Shown in pieces: positions 17,543-26,733 of a stretch of DNA of 64,000 bases. A model generated the notes under the pieces. It searched no databases. It was given only the letters and a program-made list of their open reading frames with translations, and was not told the DNA's origin. Made by a program: the position numbers and the translations under genes. Origin of the DNA: Bermanella sp. WJH001 (GTDB taxonomy: Bacteria; Pseudomonadota; Gammaproteobacteria; Pseudomonadales; Oceanobacteraceae); the NCBI RefSeq assembly GCF_030070105.1, contig NZ_JASJOO010000003.1, forward strand, positions 1,039,155 to 1,103,154. The letters are read 5' to 3'. Within the stretch, counting starts at the first letter, position 1. Each line of letters begins with the position of its first letter.

Positions 17543-18565
17543 ATGAACAAAGCCGATATTGAAGCCACAGGCATAGCCCATGAGCACGAAGCTGCTCATG
17601 GTGGTGGCGTATTTACGTTTTCTGAGCGTGTCGAATACCTTAAGAAATTTGGTCGTCATTCCATGGCATTTTCAGCGTTACAGCCACAAATGCGCTACTT
17701 TGACATGGAAGGTGTGGGTTACATTGCTTACCGTAAACAATGGGGATCGGTTGTTTGTTTAGGTAACCCAATTTGTGCAAAAGAAGATCGTGAAGTTTTA
17801 ATTCGTGCGTTTTACAAAAAATATTCGAGCCCTGTGTTTATTCAAGTCACACAAGAAGTGGCTGACCTTATTCATGAAATTACTGGTTTTTATGCCACCC
17901 AGTTTGGCAAAGAAACCTTAATCGACTTAAATACTTGGACCATGTCCGGTAAAAAGAAACAAGTTATCCGTACCGCGGTTAACCATGCTAAAAAAGAAGG
18001 GGTAACGGTAAAAGAAAGTTACGGTGAAATGTCTTACCGTGATTTATCGGACTCTTGGTTAAAAACACGCAAATGTAAAGGCCGTGAAATTGTCTTTTTA
18101 ATTCGCCCAATGGAAATGGATTACAAAGAAGGCACTCGTCGCTTTTTTGCCTACCAAGGGGATGAAATGATTGGCTTTATTTTCTTTGATCCTATTTATG
18201 AAAATGGCCATGTGGTGGGATACGTGCCAAATATTAGCCGTGCATCTGAAAAATTCCCACAAGGTATTTTTTACATGTTAATGGTGCAAGCCATGGAAAA
18301 ATTCAAAGAAGAAGGTGTGCCTTATATCTTCTTAGGGCTTTCACCGTTGGCACTGGATTACCCACCTAAAGCTACAGAGTCAAAAGTATTGCGTTGGATG
18401 TTAGAATTTACTGCTAAACATCTTAACTTTTTGTATAACTTTAAAGGCATTGATTTCACTAAATCACGTTTTCGTGGTGATGAAGAGCCCACCTATGCGG
18501 TACATAAACGCATCATGCCATCCAAAGACTTTGTCTGCATGTTTAAGATTTGTAACGTAATATAA
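17543..18565 (+). CDS. DUF2156 protein (MprF C-terminal / aminoacyl-lipid synthase-like)
   Basis: A 340-residue soluble protein. GNPICAKEDREVLIRAFY, the stretch from GKETLIDLNTW through SGKKKQVIRTAVNHAKKEG, and GLSPLALDY follow the tandem-GNAT pattern of the catalytic domain of MprF, which transfers amino acids from aminoacyl-tRNA to phosphatidylglycerol. The membrane flippase part of MprF is absent. A His-rich N-terminal segment (HEHEAAHGG) precedes the domain. It is downstream of the methyltransferase with AGAGG as ribosome-binding site and followed by a terminator. Lipid modification is an inference from family; the acceptor and amino acid are not readable. Confidence 0.75.
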   Translation: MNKADIEATGIAHEHEAAHGGGVFTFSERVEYLKKFGRHSMAFSALQPQMRYFDMEGVGYIAYRKQWGSVVCLGNPICAKEDREVLIRAFYKKYSSPVFIQVTQEVADLIHEITGFYATQFGKETLIDLNTWTMSGKKKQVIRTAVNHAKKEGVTVKESYGEMSYRDLSDSWLKTRKCKGREIVFLIRPMEMDYKEGTRRFFAYQGDEMIGFIFFDPIYENGHVVGYVPNISRASEKFPQGIFYMLMVQAMEKFKEEGVPYIFLGLSPLALDYPPKATESKVLRWMLEFTAKHLNFLYNFKGIDFTKSRFRGDEEPTYAVHKRIMPSKDFVCMFKICNVI

Positions 18566-18592
18566 TATAAGCGTTATCAATTGCTGAAACAC

Positions 18593-18616
18593 AAACCCGC
18601 TTATGGCGGGTTTTTT
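18593..18616 (+). terminator. Intrinsic terminator after DUF2156 gene
   Basis: A 7-bp stem AACCCGC (18594-18600) / GCGGGTT (18606-18612) runs into six T residues. It lies inside the upstream extension of the next reading frame, which argues that the next gene starts further downstream. Confidence 0.8.
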
Positions 18617-18739
18617 GTGTCTGTTTGGTTGGTGTGTTCAGCGGAACGCATCATCCCAAAACCCTACCTAGCATCAATGGTTTGTTGTGCCACAATATCC
18701 GGCATATTCGATAAGCGCCTAATCGGCACGAGCTATACT

Positions 18740-19396
18740 GTGACAATAGAAAACTTCAATTTAGATTTTAGCAAAGTGGTGGTAATTGAAACCCATAAAC
18801 AGCCTTGGCAAGATTCTCCAATGGCGGGTGTGCGACGTATTCCACTTGAGCGTGAAGCCGCTGAAAGTGGGCATGTAAGCAGCATTGTTGAATATGCAGC
18901 AGGCTCACGCTTTAGCCCCCACTCACATCCATTAGGTGAAGAGATCTTTGTGCTTGAAGGTGTGTTCAGTGATGAGAACGGCGATTACCCAGCTGGAACT
19001 TATCTGCGTAACCCGCCGGGTTCATCCCATGCACCATTTAGTAAAGAGGGCTGTAAAATACTGGTGAAACTCAATCAGTTTCAAGCACAGGATCGACAGC
19101 CAGTTGTCATTGACACTCAAAGCACCCCTTGGTTACAAGGGCAAGGTAACTTGCAAGTGATGCCGTTACATGAATTTGAAGGGCGCAATACGGCCCTTGT
19201 GTTTTGGCCAAAAGGCGAGCGTTTTGTGCCCCATAAACATTGGGGAGGTGAAGAGATATTTGTATTAAGTGGTGAGTTTAAAGATGAACATGGTCGTTAC
19301 CCAAAAGGCACTTGGATACGCAGCCCACATTTGAGTGAACACTTCCCGTTTGTTGACGAAGATACCGTGATTCTGGTGAAGGTTGGACACCTTTGA
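18740..19396 (+). CDS. Double-cupin protein (ChrR-like cupin repeats)
   Basis: From GTG 18740 the protein has 218 residues beginning (M)TIENFNLDF. Two tandem cupin units of the ChrR C-terminal type are present: SRFSPHSHPLGEEIFVLEG with DENGDYPAGTYLRNPPGSSH, then ERFVPHKHWGGEEIFVLSG with DEHGRYPKGTWIRSPHLSEH. Each retains the His-x-His...Glu...His metal ligands. The frame is open to 18581, but that extension contains the terminator at 18593-18616 and no family similarity. There is no zinc-binding anti-sigma N-terminal domain, so it is not an anti-sigma factor. A role in reacting to or destroying a small oxidant or metabolite is possible; the substrate is unknown. Confidence 0.78.
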   Translation: MTIENFNLDFSKVVVIETHKQPWQDSPMAGVRRIPLEREAAESGHVSSIVEYAAGSRFSPHSHPLGEEIFVLEGVFSDENGDYPAGTYLRNPPGSSHAPFSKEGCKILVKLNQFQAQDRQPVVIDTQSTPWLQGQGNLQVMPLHEFEGRNTALVFWPKGERFVPHKHWGGEEIFVLSGEFKDEHGRYPKGTWIRSPHLSEHFPFVDEDTVILVKVGHL

Positions 19397-19506
19397 TTCG
19401 CTGAGCTGTTTGTTACTTGGCGCTTTGCGCACGGCGTTTAATACAACTTTGCAGCAGGGTGGGTGAGTACAGCCTAACCCATCAAAATACATGGTTAAAA
19501 ATATAT

Positions 19507-19643
19507 GTACGAGGTTGCCCTGCGACCGAATAGCAATGACTGTAACGAATATAATTTTGTAATAGTTAAAGCATAAATGATTCACTCGCAGGTGTAGCAT
19601 GCCCCATGAGCATAACGAATGCTTTGTGTACGAGTTCGTACGA
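19507..19643. repeat. 137-bp direct repeat, copy 1
   Basis: This copy is almost identical to 19711-19847; three mismatches were noted by eye. It ends in the short palindrome GTACGA-GT-TCGTAC. It lies in the 541-bp gene-free gap between the cupin and glycosyltransferase genes. No coding sequence is apparent. Confidence 0.9.
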
Positions 19644-19710
19644 GTTTGAGTTCTTCTTTACATATAACTAAAAGCAATAACGTGGGGATTGAAAACTGCG
19701 TATAACATAA

Positions 19711-19847
19711 GTACGAGCTTGCCCTGCGACCGAATAGCAATGACTGTAACGAATATAATTTTGTAATAGTTAAAGCATAAATGATTCACTCGCAGGTGTA
19801 GCATGCCCCATGAGCATAGCGAATGCTTTGGGTACGAGTTCGTACGA
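19711..19847. repeat. 137-bp direct repeat, copy 2
   Basis: Second copy of the repeat, offset by 204 bases from the first, with the same terminal palindrome. It is separated by 7 bases from the heptanucleotide array that follows. Confidence 0.9.
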
Positions 19848-19854
19848 ATATGCT

Positions 19855-19938
19855 TAACATCTAACATCTAACATCTACCATCTACCATCTACCATCTACC
19901 ATCTACCATCTAACATCTAACATCTAATATCTAACACT
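19855..19938. repeat. Tandem array of twelve 7-bp units
   Basis: Units in order are TAACATC x3, TACCATC x5, TAACATC x2, TAATATC and TAACACT, contiguous without interruption. The array ends at the first base of the complement of the glycosyltransferase stop codon. There are no spacers, so it is not a CRISPR. Together with the 137-bp repeats it fills most of 19397-19937; the remaining bases show nothing recognisable. Confidence 0.95.
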
Positions 19939-21176
19939 CAAACCTTATTTTTTGCCTCAATCCATTGCGCCATATATTGGGTTGATTTCATGGTGTGATG
20001 GCGCAGCATGCTACCGGTGAAATTATTTAGGCGATGAGTTTCTAAATTGTTTTTAATATCATGTAAGCGCTCAATTAATTGGGCGCTGTAAATTTCCCAA
20101 GCAAAGCCTGTATTTAAAAATGATTCACACTGATTTTGCAGACTTAACCATGAATGTTCATTGTTATATAGATCAACCGCATAACTAGAAAACTCGTCGA
20201 AGTTGTCACTCACATGAGCGGTTATCAGGCCCTCATGTGCAAATAAACCCTCGGCCCCTATGCTGGTCGTCACAGCGGGTAAACCGCATTGCGCGGCATC
20301 TATCATCTTGCCTTTTAAACCGGCACCAAATCTTAAAGGTGCCAATAAAACGCGAGCCTGGCTTAATTCTTTAAACGCGTCTTCGCACCAGCCTTTAATT
20401 AAAAAACCTTGTTTTTCGTTATGCAGTTGCGTGGCTTTTTTAGGTGGGTAAGCGCCAAAAATATGCAATTGGGCTTGGGGTAATTGTTTACGAATAAGTG
20501 GCCAAATGTGTTGTTTAAGTTGTAAGACGGCATCCCAGTTTGGCTCGTGACGAAAGTTACCTATAGATACAAAATGTTGGCGTGTATGAAAACTTAAATC
20601 TGTATTGACTTGAACGTCTTTCAACATAAATGGCACATACTGCAAAATACTGGCGGGCACATTAAATGTGTTTTGCAGTAAATCCATTTCATATTGGCTA
20701 ATGGTGAGGGTTAAATCGCAGCGATAAATGGCGGCGATTTCACGTTTGGCATGATCACTAAAAAGCGCAGAGTTCGGCACCTCTTTGATTACATGGTGAT
20801 TGTTTTTAGCAAGTGCTTGGCGAGCAAAACGCAAACAATGTAAGTCTTCACTGTCTAAAATACGTAGGGCCTGCGGGCAATGTTTTTCCACACGCCAGCC
20901 AAATTGTTCTTCCATCATGAAGCGGTCAAACATCACCGCATCTGGGTTTAATTGCGTTAGGTACTCATCAAAACTTGAATTGTTTAATTCGATATTGGCG
21001 GTGGTTATGCCCACGGCTTGATAATCAATGGCATGTTCACTGAGGGCGGCAGGGGATGCATATTCAATACGATAGCCATCTTGTTGAAAGCATTCAATTA
21101 ATTGCAGCATACGAGCGCCCGCGGCGCTGGAGTTGGGCTCTGGCCAGACATAACCAATGATTAATAAGGTTTTCAT
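19938..21176 (-). CDS. Glycosyltransferase family 4-like protein
   Basis: From ATG 21176 the protein has 412 residues and begins MKTLLIIGYVWPEPNSSAAG, a GT-B N-terminal strand and loop. The C-terminal half has HFVSIGNFRHEPNWDAV, GWCEDAFKELSQARVLLAPL and GAGLKGKMIDAAQCGLPAV, typical of the nucleotide-sugar-binding lobe of GT4/GT1 enzymes. The frame extends 16 residues upstream without family similarity. No polysaccharide cluster surrounds it; it is divergent from pgpA. The acceptor is unknown. Its 3' end touches the 7-bp repeat array. Confidence 0.83.
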   Translation of the reverse strand: MKTLLIIGYVWPEPNSSAAGARMLQLIECFQQDGYRIEYASPAALSEHAIDYQAVGITTANIELNNSSFDEYLTQLNPDAVMFDRFMMEEQFGWRVEKHCPQALRILDSEDLHCLRFARQALAKNNHHVIKEVPNSALFSDHAKREIAAIYRCDLTLTISQYEMDLLQNTFNVPASILQYVPFMLKDVQVNTDLSFHTRQHFVSIGNFRHEPNWDAVLQLKQHIWPLIRKQLPQAQLHIFGAYPPKKATQLHNEKQGFLIKGWCEDAFKELSQARVLLAPLRFGAGLKGKMIDAAQCGLPAVTTSIGAEGLFAHEGLITAHVSDNFDEFSSYAVDLYNNEHSWLSLQNQCESFLNTGFAWEIYSAQLIERLHDIKNNLETHRLNNFTGSMLRHHTMKSTQYMAQWIEAKNKV

Positions 21177-21294
21177 AACAAAGTATCGTAGGCGCTTAAA
21201 AAGGCCATTGTACCTGAAACACAAGGCTTTGACCCTGTGCAGACTTTTGGCTGATGCTGGGTATAATGATGGTTTTTACGTTAGCGTGGTGGTT

Positions 21295-21780
21295 ATGTCA
21301 GCGTTACCCAAACCCAATTATAAAAATCCCATTCATATGTTGGCCTTTGGTCTGGGCAGTGGTTTATCCCCTAAAGCCCCAGGCACCATGGGGACAATCG
21401 CCGCTTTGCCGATTTACTGGTTTTTATTGCAAGACCTGAGTGTTTTAAGTTATGTGATTGTAATGTTGCTCACCATGGTGATTGGTACTTATGTGTGTCA
21501 CCAAACCTCAAAAGATTTAAACGTGCATGATCACGGTGGCATCGTCATTGATGAGTGGTTGGGTATGTGGTTAACCATGTTTTTAGCACCCCAAGGAATT
21601 TTGTGGTTGCTGTGGGGTTTTGTGTTGTTTCGTATTTTTGATATTGCCAAACCTTGGCCCATTAAGTGGTTTGATAAAAACGTACATGGCGGCTTTGGCA
21701 TTATGATTGATGACGTAGCCGCTGCGGTGGCGGCTTGGATATGTATGCAATTAAGTGTGTGGTTGATTGCGCTGTTATAA
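21295..21780 (+). CDS. pgpA: Phosphatidylglycerophosphatase A
   Basis: From ATG 21295 the protein has 161 residues, close to E. coli PgpA. Family motifs are GSGLSPKAPGTMGT, GIVIDEWLGMW with acidic metal ligands, and FRIFDIAKPWPIKWFDK; several hydrophobic segments place it in the inner membrane. It dephosphorylates phosphatidylglycerophosphate in phospholipid synthesis. The longer frame from 21157 overlaps the glycosyltransferase 5' end and is unlikely. A TATAAT hexamer lies at 21262-21267, about 30 bases before the start. Confidence 0.93.
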   Translation: MSALPKPNYKNPIHMLAFGLGSGLSPKAPGTMGTIAALPIYWFLLQDLSVLSYVIVMLLTMVIGTYVCHQTSKDLNVHDHGGIVIDEWLGMWLTMFLAPQGILWLLWGFVLFRIFDIAKPWPIKWFDKNVHGGFGIMIDDVAAAVAAWICMQLSVWLIALL

Positions 21781-21795
21781 GTGAAATCAAATGCG

Positions 21796-22470
21796 TTAGC
21801 GGCGTAAAAAACGCAACCAGCGCCACACGTTTAATAAGCTAGCAAGGGCGGCTGATACGTACGTTAACGCACAGGCTAATAAAATCTTTCGGGCGTTTTG
21901 GTAATCACTGTTTTTTAAGTACTGGCCGTTTTTTAAAATGGGTAAGGCTTTTGAAAAGCTGGCATTAAACTCCACCGGTAATGTCACAAAGTGCACGAGT
22001 GTGCTGGCTAACATACCCACAATCGCCACGATTAATGAAATGCGCCCCACTCCGGGTAAAAAACTTAAAAACACAGGGGTACTCAATAAGGCCACTTGTG
22101 CAATGCGTTCAACATAAAACGCAAATTTAGCCAAAGGCGTGCGCAGTAATAATAGTGCCATGCCTTGTTGGTGTTGAATGGCATGGCCCACTTCGTGGGC
22201 GGCGGTGGCCACAGCGGTGAGGGACTTACCGTTAAAATTTTCGCTGCTTAAGCGTACTGTTTTTGTGCTAGGGTCATAGTGATCCCCTTGTTCTGTGGTT
22301 TCGAGTTTGACGTTTAGGTCTTGCTGTTTAATTAAGTGGCGGGCAAACTCTCCACCGGTTCCAGGGAAATCTGTACGTTCAGCACTGTGTTTTTTAAGTA
22401 CGCGCTGTACCCAAAATTGCGGTAAAAAAATCACCGCAATTAAAATGACAAGTAGAACAATCCAAATCAT
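21796..22470 (-). CDS. YugP-like zinc metallopeptidase (Zn_peptidase_2)
   Basis: A 224-residue membrane protein from ATG 22470, preceded by GAGGTGG; the frame opens at a TTG 12 bases earlier. It has an N-terminal membrane segment, the zinc motif AAHEVGHAIQH, and C-terminal hydrophobic segments ending near the terminus. These features match the PF04298 (YugP) family. Substrates are unknown. It converges with pgpA with a 15-base gap and diverges from the retropepsin gene. Confidence 0.88.
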   Translation of the reverse strand: MIWIVLLVILIAVIFLPQFWVQRVLKKHSAERTDFPGTGGEFARHLIKQQDLNVKLETTEQGDHYDPSTKTVRLSSENFNGKSLTAVATAAHEVGHAIQHQQGMALLLLRTPLAKFAFYVERIAQVALLSTPVFLSFLPGVGRISLIVAIVGMLASTLVHFVTLPVEFNASFSKALPILKNGQYLKNSDYQNARKILLACALTYVSAALASLLNVWRWLRFLRR

Positions 22471-22503
22471 AACCCACCTCAAGTAATTATAAGGACAGTA
22501 TAC

Positions 22504-23133
22504 GTGAGAGTTTCAAGAATATTCATGGGCTTTTTTCTATTAAGTCTCTCTTTTCTGTCACAGGCAAATATCGTGGCTGTGGGTTTAATGCCGGGCATGG
22601 CCATACTTGAAAAAGATGGTCAGCGCTTAGTGATAAAAGCCGGTCAAGAAAAGCAGGGTATTACCTTGATTCGTGCGGATAGCGAGCAGTGTCTTATTGA
22701 GATTAATGGTGTGCGCCAGACATTGTTATTGGGGGCTTCGTTAGCCTCAGGTTATACCGTCACCAAAGGGCAAGAAGTACGCTTGCAACAAGATTTTGGG
22801 GGGCATTATTACGCACAGGTGAAGTTAAATGGGCGCACGGTGCGTATGCTGGTGGATACGGGCGCGACCACTGTTGCATTAAGTGGCGATATGGCGCGTA
22901 AACTGGGCATTGCTTATGCAAAAGGGCGACGTATGCGCAGTGCCACAGCAGGGGGCATTGTGAATAGCTTTTTAGTACACGTGAACGAAATGAATTTAAA
23001 CGGCATTACTCGTTACAATGTGCCGGTGAGTGTGATTGAAGGCTCCCACCCTGATATTCCGCTATTGGGCATGAGCTTTTTAGGCCAGTTAAAAATTCAG
23101 CAAGATAACGGTGAGCTGGTGATTAGTGAGTAA
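22504..23133 (+). CDS. Retropepsin-like aspartic protease, secreted
   Basis: A 209-residue protein with a signal peptide (hydrophobic 8-19, cleavage after SQA) and a retropepsin-type domain: MLVDTGATTVALSGDMARKLGI holds the catalytic D-T-G, and LLGMSFLGQLKI is the usual C-terminal strand pair. It belongs to the TIGR02281-type clan AA proteases of proteobacteria, which would need to dimerise to form an active site. The start is GTG 22504 with AAGGA 8 bases upstream; an ATG at 22525 is the alternative. Confidence 0.85.
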   Translation: MRVSRIFMGFFLLSLSFLSQANIVAVGLMPGMAILEKDGQRLVIKAGQEKQGITLIRADSEQCLIEINGVRQTLLLGASLASGYTVTKGQEVRLQQDFGGHYYAQVKLNGRTVRMLVDTGATTVALSGDMARKLGIAYAKGRRMRSATAGGIVNSFLVHVNEMNLNGITRYNVPVSVIEGSHPDIPLLGMSFLGQLKIQQDNGELVISE

Positions 23134-23136
23134 TTG

Positions 23137-23493
23137 TTAAGGCTGTGTGTTACGAAAGCTTGCCAGTTCATCTAAAAGCCATTGCTTAGACGCAATGGCT
23201 TTTTTATTGGGGCAGTGTACTTGGTAGGCTTTACCACTCATGGTGCTTTTTGTGGCGCTGAGTTCAATAAAATCCTCAGTGCTTTTTATGTCACCTTGGT
23301 AGTAGTGGTATTTCTTTTTAATATGGGCCAGCGCATCAATACCGTTGTACTGCTTACCGTTACGCTCATATTGGCATTGGGTGTGTTCAACAAAATTAAG
23401 TAGATGATTAATCTCTACAGGATTGGCTTGCACCCAATACACATGAAGTGAGAGCACAAATATAAAAAACACGTTTGAAAATGTGGTTTTCAA
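23137..23493 (-). CDS. DUF5329 family protein, TTG start
   Basis: A 118-residue secreted protein: signal peptide to about residue 23 (WVQA), then NHLLNFVEHTQCQYERNGK and a second cysteine in QVHCPNKKA, the two-cysteine pattern of DUF5329. The function is unknown. The start is TTG 23493, supported by GGGAG 6 bases upstream. It follows dxs by 25 bases and likely ends the xseB-ispA-dxs operon. It is convergent with the retropepsin gene with a 3-base gap. Confidence 0.78.
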   Translation of the reverse strand: MKTTFSNVFFIFVLSLHVYWVQANPVEINHLLNFVEHTQCQYERNGKQYNGIDALAHIKKKYHYYQGDIKSTEDFIELSATKSTMSGKAYQVHCPNKKAIASKQWLLDELASFRNTQP

Positions 23494-23518
23494 TTTTTAC
23501 TCCCGATGCAAAACAAGA

Positions 23519-25387
23519 TTAAGACAAAGATTGAACGGCGTTAATAATGCCAGTGCTATCAAGACCCATTTGTGACCATTGTTGTGCCTGTGAGGCATGT
23601 TCAATATAGGTATCAGGAATGCCCAGGGTCACCACATTAATGGCAATGTTTTCTTGTGAATAAAATTCTAATACAGCCGAACCCGCACCACCCATAATGG
23701 CGTTATCTTCAACGGTAATAACATGTTGATGATGTTCGCTGATGGTTTTTAGTAGTGCTTCATCAATGGGTTTGACAAAACGCATATCCACAAGCGTGAT
23801 ACGTTTCCCGCTTTCTTTGGCGATCGCATCTACCGCCAATTTGGCTTCTTTTAACAGTGGGCCAAAACATAATATGGCAATGTCTTGTCCTTGTTGAATG
23901 ACATTTCCTTTACCAATGGCAAGTGTTTCAGTGGTAATGGTCACTTCCACGTCGCTGGCATTGCCACGGGGATAACGCACAGCCGCAGGGCCATTAAATT
24001 GGTAGGCACTGTTAAGCAACAAGCGACATTCGGTTTCATCACTTGGGCAAGCGATGACCATGTTTGGAATACAGCGCATAAAGCTAATGTCGTAGGCACC
24101 AGCATGGGTAGGCCCGTCTGCACCCACAACACCTGCACGGTCAATGGCAAAGGTCACATCTAAATTTTGTAACGCCACATCATGTACCAGTTGATCATAA
24201 GCACGTTGTAAAAACGTGCTGTAAATCGCCACAACGGGTTTGGCCCCTTCGCATGCCATGCCCGCTGCTAATGTCACTGCGTGTTGTTCAGCAATGGCCA
24301 CATCAAAATATCGATCAGGGAATTTTTCAGAAAATTTAACTAGGTCACTGCCTTCACGCATGGCCGGTGTAATGGCCATAAATTTAGAATCCAGCGTGGC
24401 GGTATCACATGCCCACTTACCAAAAATATTACTGAAGGTTTTGGCTTTTTTACTGCTTGCACCCACAGGGGATAGCGCGTGATATTTAATTGGGTCTTTT
24501 TCGGCAGGCTCAAAGCCTTTGCCTTTTTTGGTGACGATATGTAAAAACTGCGGGCCTTTTAAGTCACGCATGTTACGTAGGGTGCGCACCAATGCTTCTA
24601 AATCGTGACCGTCGACTGGGCCAATGTAATTAAAACCCAGCTCTTCAAAGAAAATACCAGGAGTGAAAAACCCTTTAACGTGCTCTTCGGTTTTACTGGC
24701 TAATTCCCAAACATGCGGAATGGTACTTAATACTTTGCGTGAGCCTTCGCGCATTGAGTTATAGGTTTTAGAGCTTAATAATTTAGCAAGATATTTATTT
24801 AAACCGCCGACATTTTCACTGATAGACATGTCGTTGTCGTTTAAAATCACCAGCATGTCGGTATCGGTATGACCGGCATGGTTTAACGCTTCAAATGCTT
24901 GGCCGGCGGTCATGGCGCCATCACCAATAATGGCGGCCACTTTTTTGTTGCTGCCGGTTTTTTCTGCGGCAATGGCCATGCCTAATGCCGCACTGATTGA
25001 AGTGGAAGAGTGGCCCACACCAAAGCTGTCATATTCGCTTTCGTTGCGTTTTGGGAACGGAGATAAACCGTCTTGGGTACGGATGGACGGTAACTGCTCA
25101 CGGCGGCCGGTTAAAATTTTGTGGGGGTAGGCTTGATGGCCTACATCCCATAATAAAATATCGTCAGGTGTGTTGTAGACATAATGCAAGGCAATGGTTA
25201 ATTCAACCACCCCCAACCCCGCGCCAAAATGACCGCCACTTTGGCCCACACTGAAGAGTAAATATTCACGTAATTCACGGGCGAGTTGCGGCAACTGGTT
25301 CGCAGCCAGCTGACGTAATTGGTTGGGAAGATCAACACTATCCAGTAATGGAGTACTTGGACGGCTGGTAGGGATTTCCTGGAACAT
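23519..25387 (-). CDS. dxs: 1-deoxy-D-xylulose-5-phosphate synthase
   Basis: A 622-residue thiamine-diphosphate enzyme of normal length. [13 protein letters not shown], the TPP-binding [18 protein letters not shown], and [13 protein letters not shown] with the catalytic glutamate are intact. It condenses pyruvate and glyceraldehyde 3-phosphate, the first step of the MEP isoprenoid pathway. It is third in the operon xseB-ispA-dxs, the standard gammaproteobacterial order. Confidence 0.97.
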   Translation of the reverse strand: MFQEIPTSRPSTPLLDSVDLPNQLRQLAANQLPQLARELREYLLFSVGQSGGHFGAGLGVVELTIALHYVYNTPDDILLWDVGHQAYPHKILTGRREQLPSIRTQDGLSPFPKRNESEYDSFGVGHSSTSISAALGMAIAAEKTGSNKKVAAIIGDGAMTAGQAFEALNHAGHTDTDMLVILNDNDMSISENVGGLNKYLAKLLSSKTYNSMREGSRKVLSTIPHVWELASKTEEHVKGFFTPGIFFEELGFNYIGPVDGHDLEALVRTLRNMRDLKGPQFLHIVTKKGKGFEPAEKDPIKYHALSPVGASSKKAKTFSNIFGKWACDTATLDSKFMAITPAMREGSDLVKFSEKFPDRYFDVAIAEQHAVTLAAGMACEGAKPVVAIYSTFLQRAYDQLVHDVALQNLDVTFAIDRAGVVGADGPTHAGAYDISFMRCIPNMVIACPSDETECRLLLNSAYQFNGPAAVRYPRGNASDVEVTITTETLAIGKGNVIQQGQDIAILCFGPLLKEAKLAVDAIAKESGKRITLVDMRFVKPIDEALLKTISEHHQHVITVEDNAIMGGAGSAVLEFYSQENIAINVVTLGIPDTYIEHASQAQQWSQMGLDSTGIINAVQSLS

Positions 25388-25467
25388 CTGTTACCCAGTG
25401 CAAACATGACATTTAAGGGGCGGTATTCTACCCGTTATCAGTCAAAAAGTAATGAACGAGGCGGGTC

Positions 25468-26355
25468 TTAATTGACCCGCTTAATGATGTAATCGGCAAT
25501 TTGGCGTAATGCTTGTGCATTTTCCCCTAGGGGTTCAAGTGCGTCCATGGCGGCTTGGTGCAATTGGGCCGCTTTTTGTTTTGCCCCATCTAAGCCCAGT
25601 AAAGAGACATAAGTAGGTTTATTCAATGCCGCATCGGCCCCTTGGGTTTTGCCAAGGGTTTGGGTATCACTGATCACATCTAAGATATCGTCTTGTACTT
25701 GAAAGGCTAAACCAATGGCATCGGCGTACTGACTGAGGGCATGTTTGGTTTGCCCATCAAGGCTGGCTTGGCATTGGGCACCCAATAACACACTGGCTTT
25801 AATCAAGGCGCCGGTCTTATGGTTGTGCATGTTTTCAAGGTAGTTCAAATCAACGTTTTGATTGACGGCCTCAAGGTCTAAACTTTGCCCCCCCGCCATG
25901 CCATATAGGCCACTGGCCACAGCTAGGGTGTTCACCATCGATAGCTGTTGAGCGGGCTGTAGGCCGTCAATTGGTGCGCTTAATAAGCTAAAGGCTTCGC
26001 TTTGCAGGGCATCGCCAGCCAAAATGGCACAAGCCTCATCAAAGGCAATATGGCAAGTGGGTTGGCCACGGCGTAAATCATCGTCGTCCATGGCAGGTAG
26101 GTCATCATGTACCAGTGAATACGCATGCACCATTTCAATGGCAAGAGCGGCGTAATCAGCATGATTTAAATTGGCTTGGCAGGCTTGTGCACTGGCATAA
26201 ACAAGTAACGGCCGTACTCGTTTACCACCGTTGAGTAAGCTGTATTTCATTGCTTCTAATAGGCGCGCAGCATCGGCACTTGGGAGCACATCATCATTAG
26301 CAAGCATGTTAGTAAAGCGTTCAACGGCCATGTTTTGAAATTGGCTAAATTCCAT
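25468..26355 (-). CDS. ispA: Farnesyl diphosphate synthase
   Basis: A 295-residue polyprenyl synthase with the first aspartate-rich motif in DDLPAMDDDDLRRG and the second in FQVQDDILD, plus GGKRVRPLLVYA. It makes farnesyl diphosphate from DMAPP/GPP and IPP for quinones and undecaprenyl carriers. Its start codon overlaps the xseB stop (TAATG), indicating translational coupling. Confidence 0.96.
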   Translation of the reverse strand: MEFSQFQNMAVERFTNMLANDDVLPSADAARLLEAMKYSLLNGGKRVRPLLVYASAQACQANLNHADYAALAIEMVHAYSLVHDDLPAMDDDDLRRGQPTCHIAFDEACAILAGDALQSEAFSLLSAPIDGLQPAQQLSMVNTLAVASGLYGMAGGQSLDLEAVNQNVDLNYLENMHNHKTGALIKASVLLGAQCQASLDGQTKHALSQYADAIGLAFQVQDDILDVISDTQTLGKTQGADAALNKPTYVSLLGLDGAKQKAAQLHQAAMDALEPLGENAQALRQIADYIIKRVN

Positions 26356-26594
26356 TACTGCGCATCACCTTCAAACGGCACGGCTGTGCTTTGGCCATTT
26401 TCTTCGATTAGAAGCTGCACTTTTTGTTCGGCTTGGCTCAGTGCTTGTTGGCACTGGCGGGTCAATTTAACCCCTTGCTCAAATGCTTGCAGGGATTGTT
26501 CTAAGGTAAATTCACTGTTCTCTAGTTTTTCTACTAATGATTCTAATTGAGCCAGTGATTGTTCAAAGTCGATGGGTGCTTGTTGGTCAGCCAT
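26355..26594 (-). CDS. xseB: Exodeoxyribonuclease VII small subunit
   Basis: A 79-residue protein from ATG 26594 ([18 protein letters not shown]). The conserved helical hairpin [20 protein letters not shown] and GVKLTRQCQ match XseB. It partners XseA in degrading single-stranded DNA. An upstream in-frame ATG at 26666 adds a segment with no similarity. First gene of the xseB-ispA-dxs operon. Confidence 0.95.
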   Translation of the reverse strand: MADQQAPIDFEQSLAQLESLVEKLENSEFTLEQSLQAFEQGVKLTRQCQQALSQAEQKVQLLIEENGQSTAVPFEGDAQ

Positions 26595-26733
26595 GGGGTT
26601 CCCTAATTTTAGTCGCACAGCGACCATTCGATGATTTGCGCAATTGTAGCCTATATGGCCGTGCAAACTGAAATACTCTGTCTAGACTCATAATAAGTGG
26701 GAGCCCAAATATTATGGAAGTCAGGGTGATGCA

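Noticed and set aside
18581-18739. N-terminal extension of the double-cupin frame
   Set aside because: It contains the intrinsic terminator of the preceding gene and shows no family similarity; GTG 18740 is preferred.
19855-19938. CRISPR-like array
   Set aside because: Units are 7 bp and contiguous without spacers; no cas genes in the window.
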